Positions 53,354 to 63,217 of a stretch of DNA of 64,000 nt are shown piece by piece. Location of the stretch: NCBI GenBank assembly GCA_030054175.1, contig JASGCM010000005.1, forward strand, positions 1 to 64,000, in the 5' to 3' direction. Made by a program: the position numbers and the translations under genes. Source of the stretch: Alphaproteobacteria bacterium. GTDB lineage: Bacteria; Pseudomonadota; Gammaproteobacteria; Burkholderiales; Burkholderiaceae_C. The notes beneath the pieces are model-generated. The model saw only the letters and a program-made list of their open reading frames with translations. It made no database searches and was not told the origin of the DNA. The first letter of the stretch is position 1. Every line of letters begins with the position of its first letter.

Positions 53354-54184
53354 TCAGTACATCAGAGACAGACCTACCTCGCTCACGGTGTAGAGCAGGG
53401 CGGGGTAAGTGACCAGCCACGACCAAAAGAACCGATTCAATCCAAAGTACCAAAAGACCATGAAGTGAAACAAAGTGCCGATGGCGCAAGCCATCCAAGC
53501 CAGTCGGATGTCCAGATACACGAAGGCGAACAGGCCCTCCCACAGAATGAACGCCCAGCTGACCGCACGCGTGACCCAGGCTTGCCGCAACAGGCTGTTG
53601 GATGGCAAGGGACCATAGATGCCAGTGTCCAGAAACAAGGGCAAGGTGCTGCCGTTGCGCCAGCCCTGGTGCTTCAGTTTGACCCAGCCCGACATGAAAT
53701 ACGAGGTGATGAGTTGCAGGCTGAGCCACCACAGCGCGGCGCGCCAGGCCGTGACGTGGCCCCACCAAGGGCTCAGCAGGTCTGCGATCAGCAAGCTGAT
53801 CAGGGCCATCAGGGTCATGAAGTCGCTGCCGCCGTTGAAGGCCCCGCGCCAACGAAAGAGCAGCAGCACGGCCATCAGCATCAGCGGTAGAGACAACCAC
53901 AATCCGTGCAGACCGCCGAGCAGCGCCAAGGACAACGCCAGACGCAACACCAGCATCGCTTGATAGGCCCGAGGCTGAAACAAGCCCCGCAGCAAGAGCC
54001 GCAAAAAGCCCGTGTAGTCCGGGGTCTCGTGTCATTGCACATCCCAGCGCATGATGTGATCGCGCCGCTCGATCACCCAGTACTCCAGCGTTTGCAAGCA
54101 AAGGCTCCAGCCCAGCAAGGCCATGAAAGCCCGGCTGGCTTGTTCCTGATTCAGACCGTGCAACCACAAGTCTGTCATTGTCAT
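53354..54184 (-). pseudogene. HTTM-like integral membrane protein with in-frame UGA
   Basis: From ATG 54184 (overlapping the upstream stop) the frame reads MTMTDLWLHGLNQEQASRAF with a first membrane segment, and after HIMRWDVQ meets TGA at 54032-54034. The same frame continues with HETPDYTGFLRLLLRGLFQPR and several membrane helices (LVLRLALSLALLGGLHGLWL, ISLLIADLLSPWWGHV, WAFILWEGLFAFVYLDIRL) to YTVSEVGLSLMY. The total of about 276 residues resembles HTTM/DoxX-like membrane proteins. The UGA sits where Trp or Gln would be natural. Nonsense mutation or base error is more likely than recoding. Confidence 0.6.
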
Positions 54185-54567
54185 GGTCGGGGTGGGCTCG
54201 AGGCCCGAGAGGCGATCACGCTCCAAGGGGCGTTCAGCGCGATTTCGGTCTGCTGCCGGATGGGGTGAATGAGGTGAAGTTGCACCTGAAACTGCGCGTC
54301 GGATTGCAGGCCTTGCGCCAGCAGGTGGTGGGCGTGTCGTTGTCGGCGCGGATAGACCATCTGCCATTCGCTGGGCTCGGCTTCGGTGGTCCTTCGGTGG
54401 CGGACCATCAATCGCGGCATTCAGCCCACCGCATGGTAGAACTTCCAATTGGGCCAGAAGGCGCGCAGGTGAAACCACCAGGGGCCATCGAATTTCAGGC
54501 CGGTTTGGCGCAAAGCCCAGACCAGCACGGCCGCATAAGCCAACAACAGCAACAGGCCGAGGCTCAC
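54181..54567 (-). pseudogene. Small membrane-anchored protein with in-frame UGA
   Basis: A GTG at 54567 overlaps the stop of the SAF-domain dehydrogenase (GTGA). The frame gives one membrane helix (LGLLLLLAYAAVLVWAL) and PWWFHLRAFWPNWKFYHAVG, then TGA at 54421-54423, directly followed in frame by MPRLMVRHRRTTEAEPSEWQ and a soluble part ending SSPPRP, whose stop overlaps the HTTM-like start. As one gene it would have about 128 residues with a Trp codon changed to TGA; as two genes, the second lacks its own ribosome site. Unrecognised family. Confidence 0.45.
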
Positions 54568-55901
54568 GCGCGGTAAGTCTCCAGCTCGCGCCGCAATACC
54601 ACGGCTGGCATCTGGGGGTCGATTTGCACGTCGTCCCAACTCACGCATTGGCCGCGCGCGACCGGGCGCAACAGCTTGATCTGGTTGGCCAGACCCAGCG
54701 GCAAGCCCCGGATGGCCAGGGATTTCTCGGCCGGTAGCAACTTGCCCCAGACGGTGTAGCCCCCCTCGCCATCGAGCATTTCGCCCGCCTTCAGGTCGCG
54801 CTTGGCCGTAGCGACCACGTCGGCCACCCACTGCGTGGCCACACCTGTGGCTTCACCGCGCAAAGCGACGCTGGCCACGCTCAGACCCACCTCCAGGCCG
54901 ATCAAGTGCCAGCGTTTGTACAACGTGAAGTAGCGGCCGCTCGGATCGGTGTGGGCGTTGTATTCTTCAAAGCAGTGGCGGATATAGTCGGTTTCGCCTT
55001 CGACAGTGACCCAAACGCCCATGCGGATGTCATAGGGGATGGTGCGGCCATCGGGTTCAAGACACGAGATGACTTCCACCATGCCTTTGCGCTCGAGCAC
55101 GCCACCCTCGGCGCGTGGTCGGGTCACAAAAGGGATGTCGGCGATGCTGGCGGGTGGATAGAGCAGGCCATCCGAGGGCACGCCCAGACCGGTGGCGTTG
55201 GCCACTGCGGCGCTTTCAATCGAGGGTTTCGAGCCATCGAGAAAACTGTTGAACATTTTCGGGTTCAGGCCACCTCGTGCGGCTTGCTCGGGCGTCAGGC
55301 CGTAGTAGCCCCAGACGGTTTCGGGCGTAGAGGCACTGAAGTGCGGCAACCACTTGTGGCCCCGACCGGCCGCCACCACGGGAAATCCGCAGGTTCGGGC
55401 CCAATCGACCAGATCACAAATCAATGCCGGTTGATCGCCAAAGGCCAACGAGTAAACCACCCCGGCGGCTGCGGCGCGGCGCGCCAGCAAGGGCCCGCAG
55501 AAGGCGTCTGCTTCGACGGTCACGTTGACCACGTGTTTGCCGTGCGCGAAGGCGTGCAAGATATGCTCAACGGCGTGCGGTGGTGAGCCAGTGCATTCGA
55601 CCAATACGTCCAGCGCCGGGTGCTCAACCAGGGCCTTCCAGTCGTCACTGATGTGGGTGGATTGCTCTTGGATGGCGTGATCCAAACTGCGCGCCTGAAA
55701 GGTTTCAGGCTTCCAACCCACCAGGGACAAGTTGTCGCGGGCACGCTCCGGGCTGAGGTCGGCAATGCCCATCACATGCACGCCCGGTGTGCGGGGCACC
55801 TGCGAGAGGTACATCGAGCCGAACTTGCCGGCGCCGATCAAACCGACCCGAATGGGTCGGCCCTGTTGTTGTCTTTCTAGCAATTGGGCGTGCAGGCTCA
55901 T
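54564..55901 (-). CDS. NAD(P)-dependent oxidoreductase with C-terminal SAF domain
   Basis: The 445-residue protein has an N-terminal Rossmann fold (RVGLIGAGKFGSMYLSQV) as in homoserine-dehydrogenase-like proteins, then ALDVLVECTGSPPHAVEHIL, a central substrate domain, and a C-terminal SAF domain (DLKAGEMLDGEGGYTVWGKLLPA...LPLGLANQIKLL). Such proteins are annotated as homoserine dehydrogenase-like or SAF-domain oxidoreductases; their reaction is not well known. It starts a coupled operon with the small and HTTM-like genes and follows the molybdenum hydroxylase genes by 21 nt. Confidence 0.85.
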   Translation of the reverse strand: MSLHAQLLERQQQGRPIRVGLIGAGKFGSMYLSQVPRTPGVHVMGIADLSPERARDNLSLVGWKPETFQARSLDHAIQEQSTHISDDWKALVEHPALDVLVECTGSPPHAVEHILHAFAHGKHVVNVTVEADAFCGPLLARRAAAAGVVYSLAFGDQPALICDLVDWARTCGFPVVAAGRGHKWLPHFSASTPETVWGYYGLTPEQAARGGLNPKMFNSFLDGSKPSIESAAVANATGLGVPSDGLLYPPASIADIPFVTRPRAEGGVLERKGMVEVISCLEPDGRTIPYDIRMGVWVTVEGETDYIRHCFEEYNAHTDPSGRYFTLYKRWHLIGLEVGLSVASVALRGEATGVATQWVADVVATAKRDLKAGEMLDGEGGYTVWGKLLPAEKSLAIRGLPLGLANQIKLLRPVARGQCVSWDDVQIDPQMPAVVLRRELETYRA

Positions 55902-55922
55902 GTCATTCTCCTGCCCTAGAAC

Positions 55923-56381
55923 TCAGGCGGCGGCTTTTTGTATGGCGCGGATGATGCGTTCGTGCGCTCCGCAACGGCACAGGTGTTTTTCCAAACCGGC
56001 GATGATGTCCTCGCGGCTGGGACGGGGGTTGTCGCGCAGCAAGGCGGCGGCTCGGGTGATGATGCCACTCAGGCAATAGCCGCACTGGCCAGCGTTTTCC
56101 TCGATGAAGGCGGTTTGCAGGCGGTGCGGCAGGCCATCGGTACCCAAGCCTTCCAGGGTGGTGATTTTCTTTCCTTTCACATCCCACAAAGGCAGGTTGC
56201 AAGAGGTCTGGGGTTGGCCATCGACGAGCACGGTGCAGGCACCGCATTCGCCTTCGCCGCAGCCCAGTTTCGGGCCATTCAAGCCCAGTTCTTCGCGCAG
56301 GCTTTGAAGCAAAGTGCATTGCTCGGGCAATGCGCTGGTGTGAGGGCGGGCGTTGACTTCAAACATGATGGAATTCTTCAT
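55923..56381 (-). CDS. iorA: [2Fe-2S] subunit of molybdenum hydroxylase (IorA type)
   Basis: The 152-residue subunit has a plant-type cluster motif (GCGEGECGACTVLVDG...TSCNLPL) and a second C-terminal cluster (GQCGYCLSGIITRAAALL...HLCRCGAHERI). It passes electrons from the molybdenum site to an acceptor. Its start overlaps the stop of the large subunit (ATGA). The pair lacks an FAD subunit, as in isoquinoline 1-oxidoreductase types, which often use a c-type cytochrome. The exact substrate is not known. Confidence 0.93.
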   Translation of the reverse strand: MKNSIMFEVNARPHTSALPEQCTLLQSLREELGLNGPKLGCGEGECGACTVLVDGQPQTSCNLPLWDVKGKKITTLEGLGTDGLPHRLQTAFIEENAGQCGYCLSGIITRAAALLRDNPRPSREDIIAGLEKHLCRCGAHERIIRAIQKAAA

Positions 56382-58498
56382 TGCTCGTGCAGGGCTCGAA
56401 GGATATGGTCTTGATTCAAGGGCAGGCGGCGAACGCGCACCCCAAGGGCGTCAAACAGGGCATTGCCCAAAGCGGCAGCAACCGGACCTTGGGTCCCTTC
56501 GCCGGCCCCCAGGGCGGGTTGCTCGGGGCGGTCGATGACATGCACTTTGACCAAGGGCATTTCACCAAAACGCAGCACCGGATAGTCGCCCCATGATCGC
56601 GACAGCACCCGGGTGCGATCGAATTGCACCGCTTCTTTCAGCGTCCAGCTGACGCTTTGCAAAGCGCCGCCTTCGGTCTGATTGATCACGCCATCGAGGT
56701 CGATCACCTGACCCACGTCGACCGCCAGATCGAGGTTGAGCACGCGCAAGGTTTCGCCGGCCCGCACCCGGGCAGCGACGGCGCACCAAGAGCCGGAGTT
56801 CTTGTAACGCGCCCAGGCCAAGCCCCGACCCACGCCTTCCTCGCGAGGCTCGTTCCACCAGGCGCAGCGTTCTACGACGGTCTTGAGCACATCGATGGCG
56901 CGCTCGTCAGTCAGATGGCGCAAACGAAACGTCAGCGGATCTTGACCGCTGTGGTGGGCCAGCTCATCCATGAAGGACTCGATGGCGAACACATTCGCAT
57001 AGCCGCCCAAGGCCCGCATGGCGGAAGTGCGAAGCGGCATCTCCAGCAAGCGATAGGTGGTGATGTCGAAATGGGGAAAGGCATAGCCCGGAACGGCGTT
57101 GCGATCCCCCCCTCCTCCTGCCGCCAAAGGCGGGTTGATGGCCACCGGTGGCGTTTGTCCACCCGGCAAGTGTGGCGCCGCCAGCAAGACCGACACCGCC
57201 GATCGGCCCGGCCGAGAGCTGTAACCATTGGCCCAGAGTTCGTGGCTCCAGCGTTCTATTCGCCCATCGGTGCTCAAGGTGGCTTGCATGTCGACCAAGT
57301 GCGCCGAGCCCAAGGGTGCGTTGGCCAGCTCTTGTTCGCGGGTCCACAGCACCCGCACCACATGGCCGGGTTGGTGCAAGGCCATCAAGACGGCATCGAA
57401 AGCAACGTCATCGGCTCCGTTGTGTCCGTAGCAACCGGCGCCTTCGACGTGGTGCAGGGTGATCTGATCATTGGTCAGGGGGTTGGGACCATGGGCCAAG
57501 GCGCGCACGATGTCGTCGCGCAAATTGTGGATGCCTTGACTGTGGGTCCAGATCTCCATTCGCTGTCCGTCGAAGAGCGCCAGGGCACAGCACAGACCGA
57601 TGGAGGCGTGCGCCAAATAGGGTTTGAGGTAGGTCGCGCGCAGCGTGGCCGATTGGGGCGCCGGGCCGCCTTCTCCCGCATGTGCTGTGGCTTGGGTGTC
57701 GCACTGGGCTTGACGCAAAAAGCCTTCCAGGTCGTGCACGTCAGGCAAGGTCTGGGGCTCGTCCCAACGCGCCAGGGTGCTCAGTTTGTCCAACGCTTGC
57801 TGGGCCTGCCATTCTTGCCGAGCCAGCAAGCCGACAAAATGCCCCAGAACCACGCAACGCACCCCCTCGGGCAACGCGGCTTGCAGTTCGGCCTGAGTGG
57901 AGACCAGACGGGCTGCCGGGCTGGGCAGACGCAGGATTCGCGCATGAATCAAGCCTTCGGGGCGCATGTCCTGTATGAAGCGGGCTTGACCCAGCACTTT
58001 GGCGGGCAAATCGACGCGTTGTACTTTGGCCCGGCCGCTCAGACGCCGTTGGCTGGCCGGCAGGGTGGGCGCCAGATCAGCGGGTTCGAAGTCGAGCGAG
58101 ACACCCTGCAGGGCACTCCAGTAGTCACCGCCGTCCAGGCCCGTCAGGCGACGGACTTCGGCACAGGCTTGGCGAATGGCCGAGCCCGAGTCTTGCACCG
58201 ACAGGCTGCCCGAGGTCATTCCTTCGTCGGGGCCTTGGACGGTGCTGGCGCTGATGACTCGAATTTGGGCCAGGTCGAGCTTCAGTTCATCGGCGGCAAT
58301 CATGGCCAGCGCGGTCAAGATGCCTTGTCCCAACTCGACTTTGCCGGTGTGAACGCGCACCACACCAGGTTCAGAGAAATCGAGCCAACGGCTGAGGCGC
58401 CGATTGACATGCATGCTGCCGGGTAATTTGGCTTGACCGTCACCACGGTCTATGACGAAACCGCGCGGGTTGGCTTGGGGTGCAGTGGAGGTGCTCAT
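56378..58498 (-). CDS. iorB: Molybdenum-cofactor subunit of hydroxylase (IorB type)
   Basis: The 706-residue catalytic subunit has VRVHTGKVELGQGILTALAMIAADEL, SGSLSVQDSGSAIRQA, GHNGADDVAFDAVLMAL, MRALGGYANVFAIESFMDELA and the C-terminal GAGEGTQGPVAAALGNAL with the catalytic Glu. This layout fits the isoquinoline 1-oxidoreductase beta/nicotinate dehydrogenase B type. ATG 58498 (MSTSTAPQ) was chosen over an upstream ATG at 58513. It probably hydroxylates an N-heterocycle or oxidises an aldehyde, but the substrate is unknown. Confidence 0.9.
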   Translation of the reverse strand: MSTSTAPQANPRGFVIDRGDGQAKLPGSMHVNRRLSRWLDFSEPGVVRVHTGKVELGQGILTALAMIAADELKLDLAQIRVISASTVQGPDEGMTSGSLSVQDSGSAIRQACAEVRRLTGLDGGDYWSALQGVSLDFEPADLAPTLPASQRRLSGRAKVQRVDLPAKVLGQARFIQDMRPEGLIHARILRLPSPAARLVSTQAELQAALPEGVRCVVLGHFVGLLARQEWQAQQALDKLSTLARWDEPQTLPDVHDLEGFLRQAQCDTQATAHAGEGGPAPQSATLRATYLKPYLAHASIGLCCALALFDGQRMEIWTHSQGIHNLRDDIVRALAHGPNPLTNDQITLHHVEGAGCYGHNGADDVAFDAVLMALHQPGHVVRVLWTREQELANAPLGSAHLVDMQATLSTDGRIERWSHELWANGYSSRPGRSAVSVLLAAPHLPGGQTPPVAINPPLAAGGGGDRNAVPGYAFPHFDITTYRLLEMPLRTSAMRALGGYANVFAIESFMDELAHHSGQDPLTFRLRHLTDERAIDVLKTVVERCAWWNEPREEGVGRGLAWARYKNSGSWCAVAARVRAGETLRVLNLDLAVDVGQVIDLDGVINQTEGGALQSVSWTLKEAVQFDRTRVLSRSWGDYPVLRFGEMPLVKVHVIDRPEQPALGAGEGTQGPVAAALGNALFDALGVRVRRLPLNQDHILRALHEQ

Positions 58499-58545
58499 GC
58501 GAATAACATACAACAGTTATGTCAAGGATCGGGTGCAGAGGTTAG

Positions 58546-59811
<1,266 letters not shown>

Positions 59812-59833
59812 TGAACGTGGCTGTACCCTGGTT

Positions 59834-60766
59834 TCAGGCCTGAGGTGGGGTGCTTGGGCTGGCCGGGGCCATGGGCTCGACCGTCACCCTGACCTCGGGG
59901 GCGGTAGCGCTGCCGCCGCGCAACACCCCGCGCAGGGGCGAGACGTCGCTGTAATCACGTCCCATGGCCAGCACCACATAGTCTTCCCCTGGCGAACCCC
60001 AGCCATGGCGAGCATTGGTGGGGTCCAAATGCAACCAGCCACGGCTCGGGTGGTCGTCCAAGCCCGGCACTTGCAAAGCCACCCAGGCGTGGCTGGCATC
60101 GGCACCGATCAAACGCGCTTGGCCTGGCGGTGGTTGAGTGAGCAGGTAGCCACTGACATACAGGGCTGCTTGGCCCATTTGGCGCAATCCCCCCAGCATG
60201 ATGTGGGCGAAATCTTGGCATACCCCTCGCCGCTCTCGAAGGGCGGTCAAGGCGGGCGTATCGACTTGGGTGCTGCGCGGGTCATAGGTCAGTTCGGCAC
60301 GCATGCGGCGCATGAAGGCCACAGCGGCTTCGATCAGTTCGCGCTCAGGGTGCAGATCGGCACGCGCGTGATTGGCCAGTTCCCGGTGTTGTGGCACCAG
60401 TCGACTGGGGTAGGTCCAGCGCAGCGCGGACTCTGAGGGGTGCATGGGCTGCAGTTGCCGCATGGCCGCTTGGCCGCAGGTGATGGGCGAGACCCCTTGC
60501 GGCAGCGTATGGGTTTCGACCTGGGTATAAGCCGAAACGCGCAAGCAATCGTGGGCTTGCGCCAGATACCATCGGCTGATCCGATTGCCCCACACATCCA
60601 GATGCTCCGAGGCATCGGTGGCCCTTGGTGCCGGATCGATCAGCAGTTGGTGCGACAACACAGTTTGCTGCGCCCCAGTCAGCGGCGACAAGTGACCTTG
60701 ATGGTGCGAGGTGTCGACCCGCCTGCCGTAGCGGTAACGCGTTTCGTGCGAGATCGACAGCCGCAT
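59834..60766 (-). CDS. Transglutaminase-like cysteine peptidase
   Basis: The 310-residue protein starts with the bacterial transglutaminase N-domain (MRLSISHETRYRYGRRVDTSHHQGHLSP) and has the Cys-His-Asp triad in GVCQDFAHIML, ASHAWVALQV and LHLDPTNAR. Members are thought to act as amidases or peptidases with an ATP-grasp and an alpha-E partner. Its start lies 5 nt after the stop of the ATP-grasp-like gene. The alpha-E gene is missing. Confidence 0.9.
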   Translation of the reverse strand: MRLSISHETRYRYGRRVDTSHHQGHLSPLTGAQQTVLSHQLLIDPAPRATDASEHLDVWGNRISRWYLAQAHDCLRVSAYTQVETHTLPQGVSPITCGQAAMRQLQPMHPSESALRWTYPSRLVPQHRELANHARADLHPERELIEAAVAFMRRMRAELTYDPRSTQVDTPALTALRERRGVCQDFAHIMLGGLRQMGQAALYVSGYLLTQPPPGQARLIGADASHAWVALQVPGLDDHPSRGWLHLDPTNARHGWGSPGEDYVVLAMGRDYSDVSPLRGVLRGGSATAPEVRVTVEPMAPASPSTPPQA

Positions 60767-60771
60767 CGGAT

Positions 60772-61890
60772 TCAGTGCCTCCAAGGCAAGGTTTGCGGCG
60801 TGGCTGTCATAGCCATGGGGGCTGGTCTGGGCCCCAGGCACCACGCATCCCCTTGTCTATCGGGGGTCAGCAGGGTCAGCACCCGCCAGGGCGTTTCGCC
60901 CGTCCAGCGACTTTGCACCGTATAGCTTGGGCCGTCGTTGCGCATGCGATAGGCCCAGGCCGAGCGTTGCACATCTGACAGGGCGTCGACGCTTTGGGGC
61001 TGGAAGGCAGGTCGCAGGCCGTCATCGGGGTAGGTGGGGATGATCCAATGATCGCGGCCACGTGCCAAGGCCGTGTCACGCACATCGGAATCGCCGCACC
61101 ACCAACTGGTGACAGAGGGCAGCATCAGGTCCTCGCCCAGCATCCGTTGGGTCAATGCGGGCAGAAAACCCAGCCAGCCCGGCGAGTCGAGAAAGACCAT
61201 GCCAGGGGGGTTGAGCAGCAACACCTGCTGGCGACGCAAAACTTCAAACAGGCCGGCGATGCCTTGGTCGAGGTCGCAGGCTTGTTCCAGCGGGTCCAGG
61301 GCGTCGTGCCCTTGCAGATTGATGACGCCATGCACGTGTTGTGCGCCATCGGCGCCCTGCATGAACAGTTGCTGGTGGCTGACCCACAGGTCGCTGGCGC
61401 GCGCCGGGCTGATGCCCCAGGCCGCCCATTCATGGGCCAATTCATTGAGGTCGATTTGCACTTGAGGCAACAGCACCACCCAGCGCGGGGACTCGCCGGG
61501 GTTGATCGGACACAGGCTGAGCCATTTGCGCAAGCCATTCAGAAACCCCGTCGGCGGCTGGGCTGGCGACCAGGGCAGGGCGGCACGGCTGCATTGCCCC
61601 AGCACCCACCACAGACCCTGAGTGTCGCGAGCGATGTCGAAGGTCATCAGACCCAGGAAAGTGTCGCCCAGCGGACGCCAGCCATGCAGCATGGGCAAGT
61701 ACGCGTCATGACCCCGGGTCAGGGCGCCAGGCAGGGGGCTGATTGGGGTCGAATCAGCGGGAGCATAAACCTGTCGCGCCATCGCGTCGAGCAGTCGCAT
61801 GCGCTGGACCAGGCCCCGTGTGATGTGGGCCCAGGTCTCTGGGTCGGCCCCCGTGGGCAAGGACTGGACGGCGGGGCGGTCTGCGCTCAT
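60772..61890 (-). CDS. Shortened circularly permuted ATP-grasp-like protein
   Basis: The 372-residue product matches the middle of circularly permuted type 2 ATP-grasp proteins: WAHITRGLVQRMRLLDAM, HGWRPLG, PRWVVLLPQVQIDLNELAHEWAAWG, FLDSPGWLGFLPALTQRMLGEDLMLPSV and TSWWCGD. It lacks about 100 residues at the N-terminus and the end of the ATP-grasp fold, as well as the alpha-E domain found in fused forms. The place where relatives have VIKPAF reads WIIPTYP, so the nucleotide-contacting Lys seems lost. It overlaps nothing and directly precedes the transglutaminase gene. It may be an inactive or degenerated partner. Confidence 0.65.
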   Translation of the reverse strand: MSADRPAVQSLPTGADPETWAHITRGLVQRMRLLDAMARQVYAPADSTPISPLPGALTRGHDAYLPMLHGWRPLGDTFLGLMTFDIARDTQGLWWVLGQCSRAALPWSPAQPPTGFLNGLRKWLSLCPINPGESPRWVVLLPQVQIDLNELAHEWAAWGISPARASDLWVSHQQLFMQGADGAQHVHGVINLQGHDALDPLEQACDLDQGIAGLFEVLRRQQVLLLNPPGMVFLDSPGWLGFLPALTQRMLGEDLMLPSVTSWWCGDSDVRDTALARGRDHWIIPTYPDDGLRPAFQPQSVDALSDVQRSAWAYRMRNDGPSYTVQSRWTGETPWRVLTLLTPDRQGDAWCLGPRPAPMAMTATPQTLPWRH

Positions 61891-61990
61891 GCGGGTATTG
61901 TCGTTGGTTTGTTTTCAAGCAAATGATTAAATCAAATGCTATGATGCGATCCTGACACAGAACACCTCAGGTTCCCACGGAGTATTGAAC

Positions 61991-62590
61991 ATGAATTTCG
62001 GACTGACGAGCGAACAACTGGCCCTGCGCGACCATGTGAAGAATTTGCTCGACAAGGAATGCTCGCTGGATTACGTGGCCCGATGTGACGAGATGGGGCA
62101 ACCCCCGCGCGAGGCCTTCAAAGCCTTGGCCGATCATGGCTGGGCGATTTGTGAGGACACCCTGCGCTACGAGCGCCTGTGTTTGTCGGCAGCGCGCATT
62201 GGCGCTGCCCGCCAAGCTTTTGAGTTCGCACTGGATTACTCCAAAAACCGCATCCAGTTTGGCAAGCCCATCGGCAGTTTTCAGGCCATCCAGCACAAAT
62301 TCGCCGAGATGAAGGTGATGCTCGACAGCGCCCAGACCATGGTCTTGCGTTACGCATGGTTGATGGAGCATGGTCAAGCCGAGCGCGGCGACACGGCGGT
62401 CTTGAAGTATTTGGTGGGCGAGACCTACAAATCGATTTCCGATCAATGCTTGCAGGTCTTGGGTGGCTACGGCTATTGCAATGAGTACCCCATGCAACGC
62501 TTCTTCCGAGATTCCCGTTTGGCCACCATCGGTGGGGGCACATCGGAGATTCAGAAAAACATCATCGCCGGCTCACTCGGCCTGCGTTGA
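61991..62590 (+). pseudogene. Acyl-CoA dehydrogenase with large in-frame internal deletion
   Basis: The 199-codon frame has the N-terminus of an acyl-CoA dehydrogenase (MNFGLTSEQLALRDHVKNLLDKECS...AFKALADHGW) joined at about residue 50 to the C-terminal domain (LRYERLCLSAARIGAARQAFEFAL, RIQFGKPIGSFQAIQHKFAEM, QVLGGYGYCNEYPMQRFFRD, IGGGTSEIQKNIIA). About 175 residues, including the FAD-binding beta domain, are missing and the frame is kept. The catalytic base region is partly present, but a working enzyme is unlikely. Its stop lies 1 nt before the convergent enoyl-CoA hydratase end. Confidence 0.75.
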
Positions 62591-62591
62591 T

Positions 62592-63215
62592 TCAGCCTGG
62601 GCCCACAGCGGCCCGGCTGAGAGACTGCCGCGCCTCGTTCACAACCTGCGTCAGCGGGTCTTGCGCCACCACCTGATGCACCAGACCCCAGCGCTGGGCC
62701 AGTCGGGCATCGATCAATTTGCCGCTGAGCGCCATATAGGACAAGGCTTTACGGGGCACGACCTGACCCACCGCCTTGATGATTTGGCCCCCCGGGACAA
62801 AACCGAAGTTCAGTTCGGGCAGTCCGAACTGTGCGCCAGCGTGGGCCACCACATGGTGCGAGGCGGCCACAATGGGCATCGCCCCCCCCAAACAGTAGCC
62901 CTCGATGGCGGTGTAGACGCGCTGCGGCAGTTGTCGCACCAGGTGGCATCGCCACTCTTCAGTCGCGGCCCGTGCCAGACGCAAGCTGGCGGCATCGCGA
63001 TCGCTGCCGTCGAAGAAGTCTTTCAAATCCATGCCTGTGCAAAAGTGTCCGCCCAAGCCATGAAACACCACTGCGCGGATGTCAGGTCGTGAGATCAATT
63101 CCCACATGGCGTCACGCAATGCCCAAGTCATCTCCACGCCGATGGCGTTGCGTTTGGCGGCGCGATCCAGACCAATCAGGCGCAATCCGGGGCAAGGGTC
63201 TTCGATGCGCAGCAC
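62592..63215 (-). CDS. Enoyl-CoA hydratase/isomerase-family protein
   Basis: The 207-residue crotonase-fold protein has IRAVVFHGLGGHFCTGMDLKDF and AIEGYCLGGAMPIVAASH for the oxyanion hole and FGLPELNFGFVPGG for the catalytic Glu region. It starts with GTG 63215, 2 nt after the upstream gene's stop. It is about 50 residues shorter than usual at the C-terminus and ends RQSLSRAAVGPG, so part of the trimerisation helices may be missing. It is coupled to the next hydratase-like gene. Confidence 0.75.
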   Translation of the reverse strand: MLRIEDPCPGLRLIGLDRAAKRNAIGVEMTWALRDAMWELISRPDIRAVVFHGLGGHFCTGMDLKDFFDGSDRDAASLRLARAATEEWRCHLVRQLPQRVYTAIEGYCLGGAMPIVAASHHVVAHAGAQFGLPELNFGFVPGGQIIKAVGQVVPRKALSYMALSGKLIDARLAQRWGLVHQVVAQDPLTQVVNEARQSLSRAAVGPG

Positions 63216-63217
63216 GG

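Noticed and set aside
54032-54034. UGA as selenocysteine, given selD in the window
   Set aside because: The protein type has no known Sec position, a second UGA lies in the next gene, no selA/selB/selC is seen, and SelD is explained by selenoneine synthesis.
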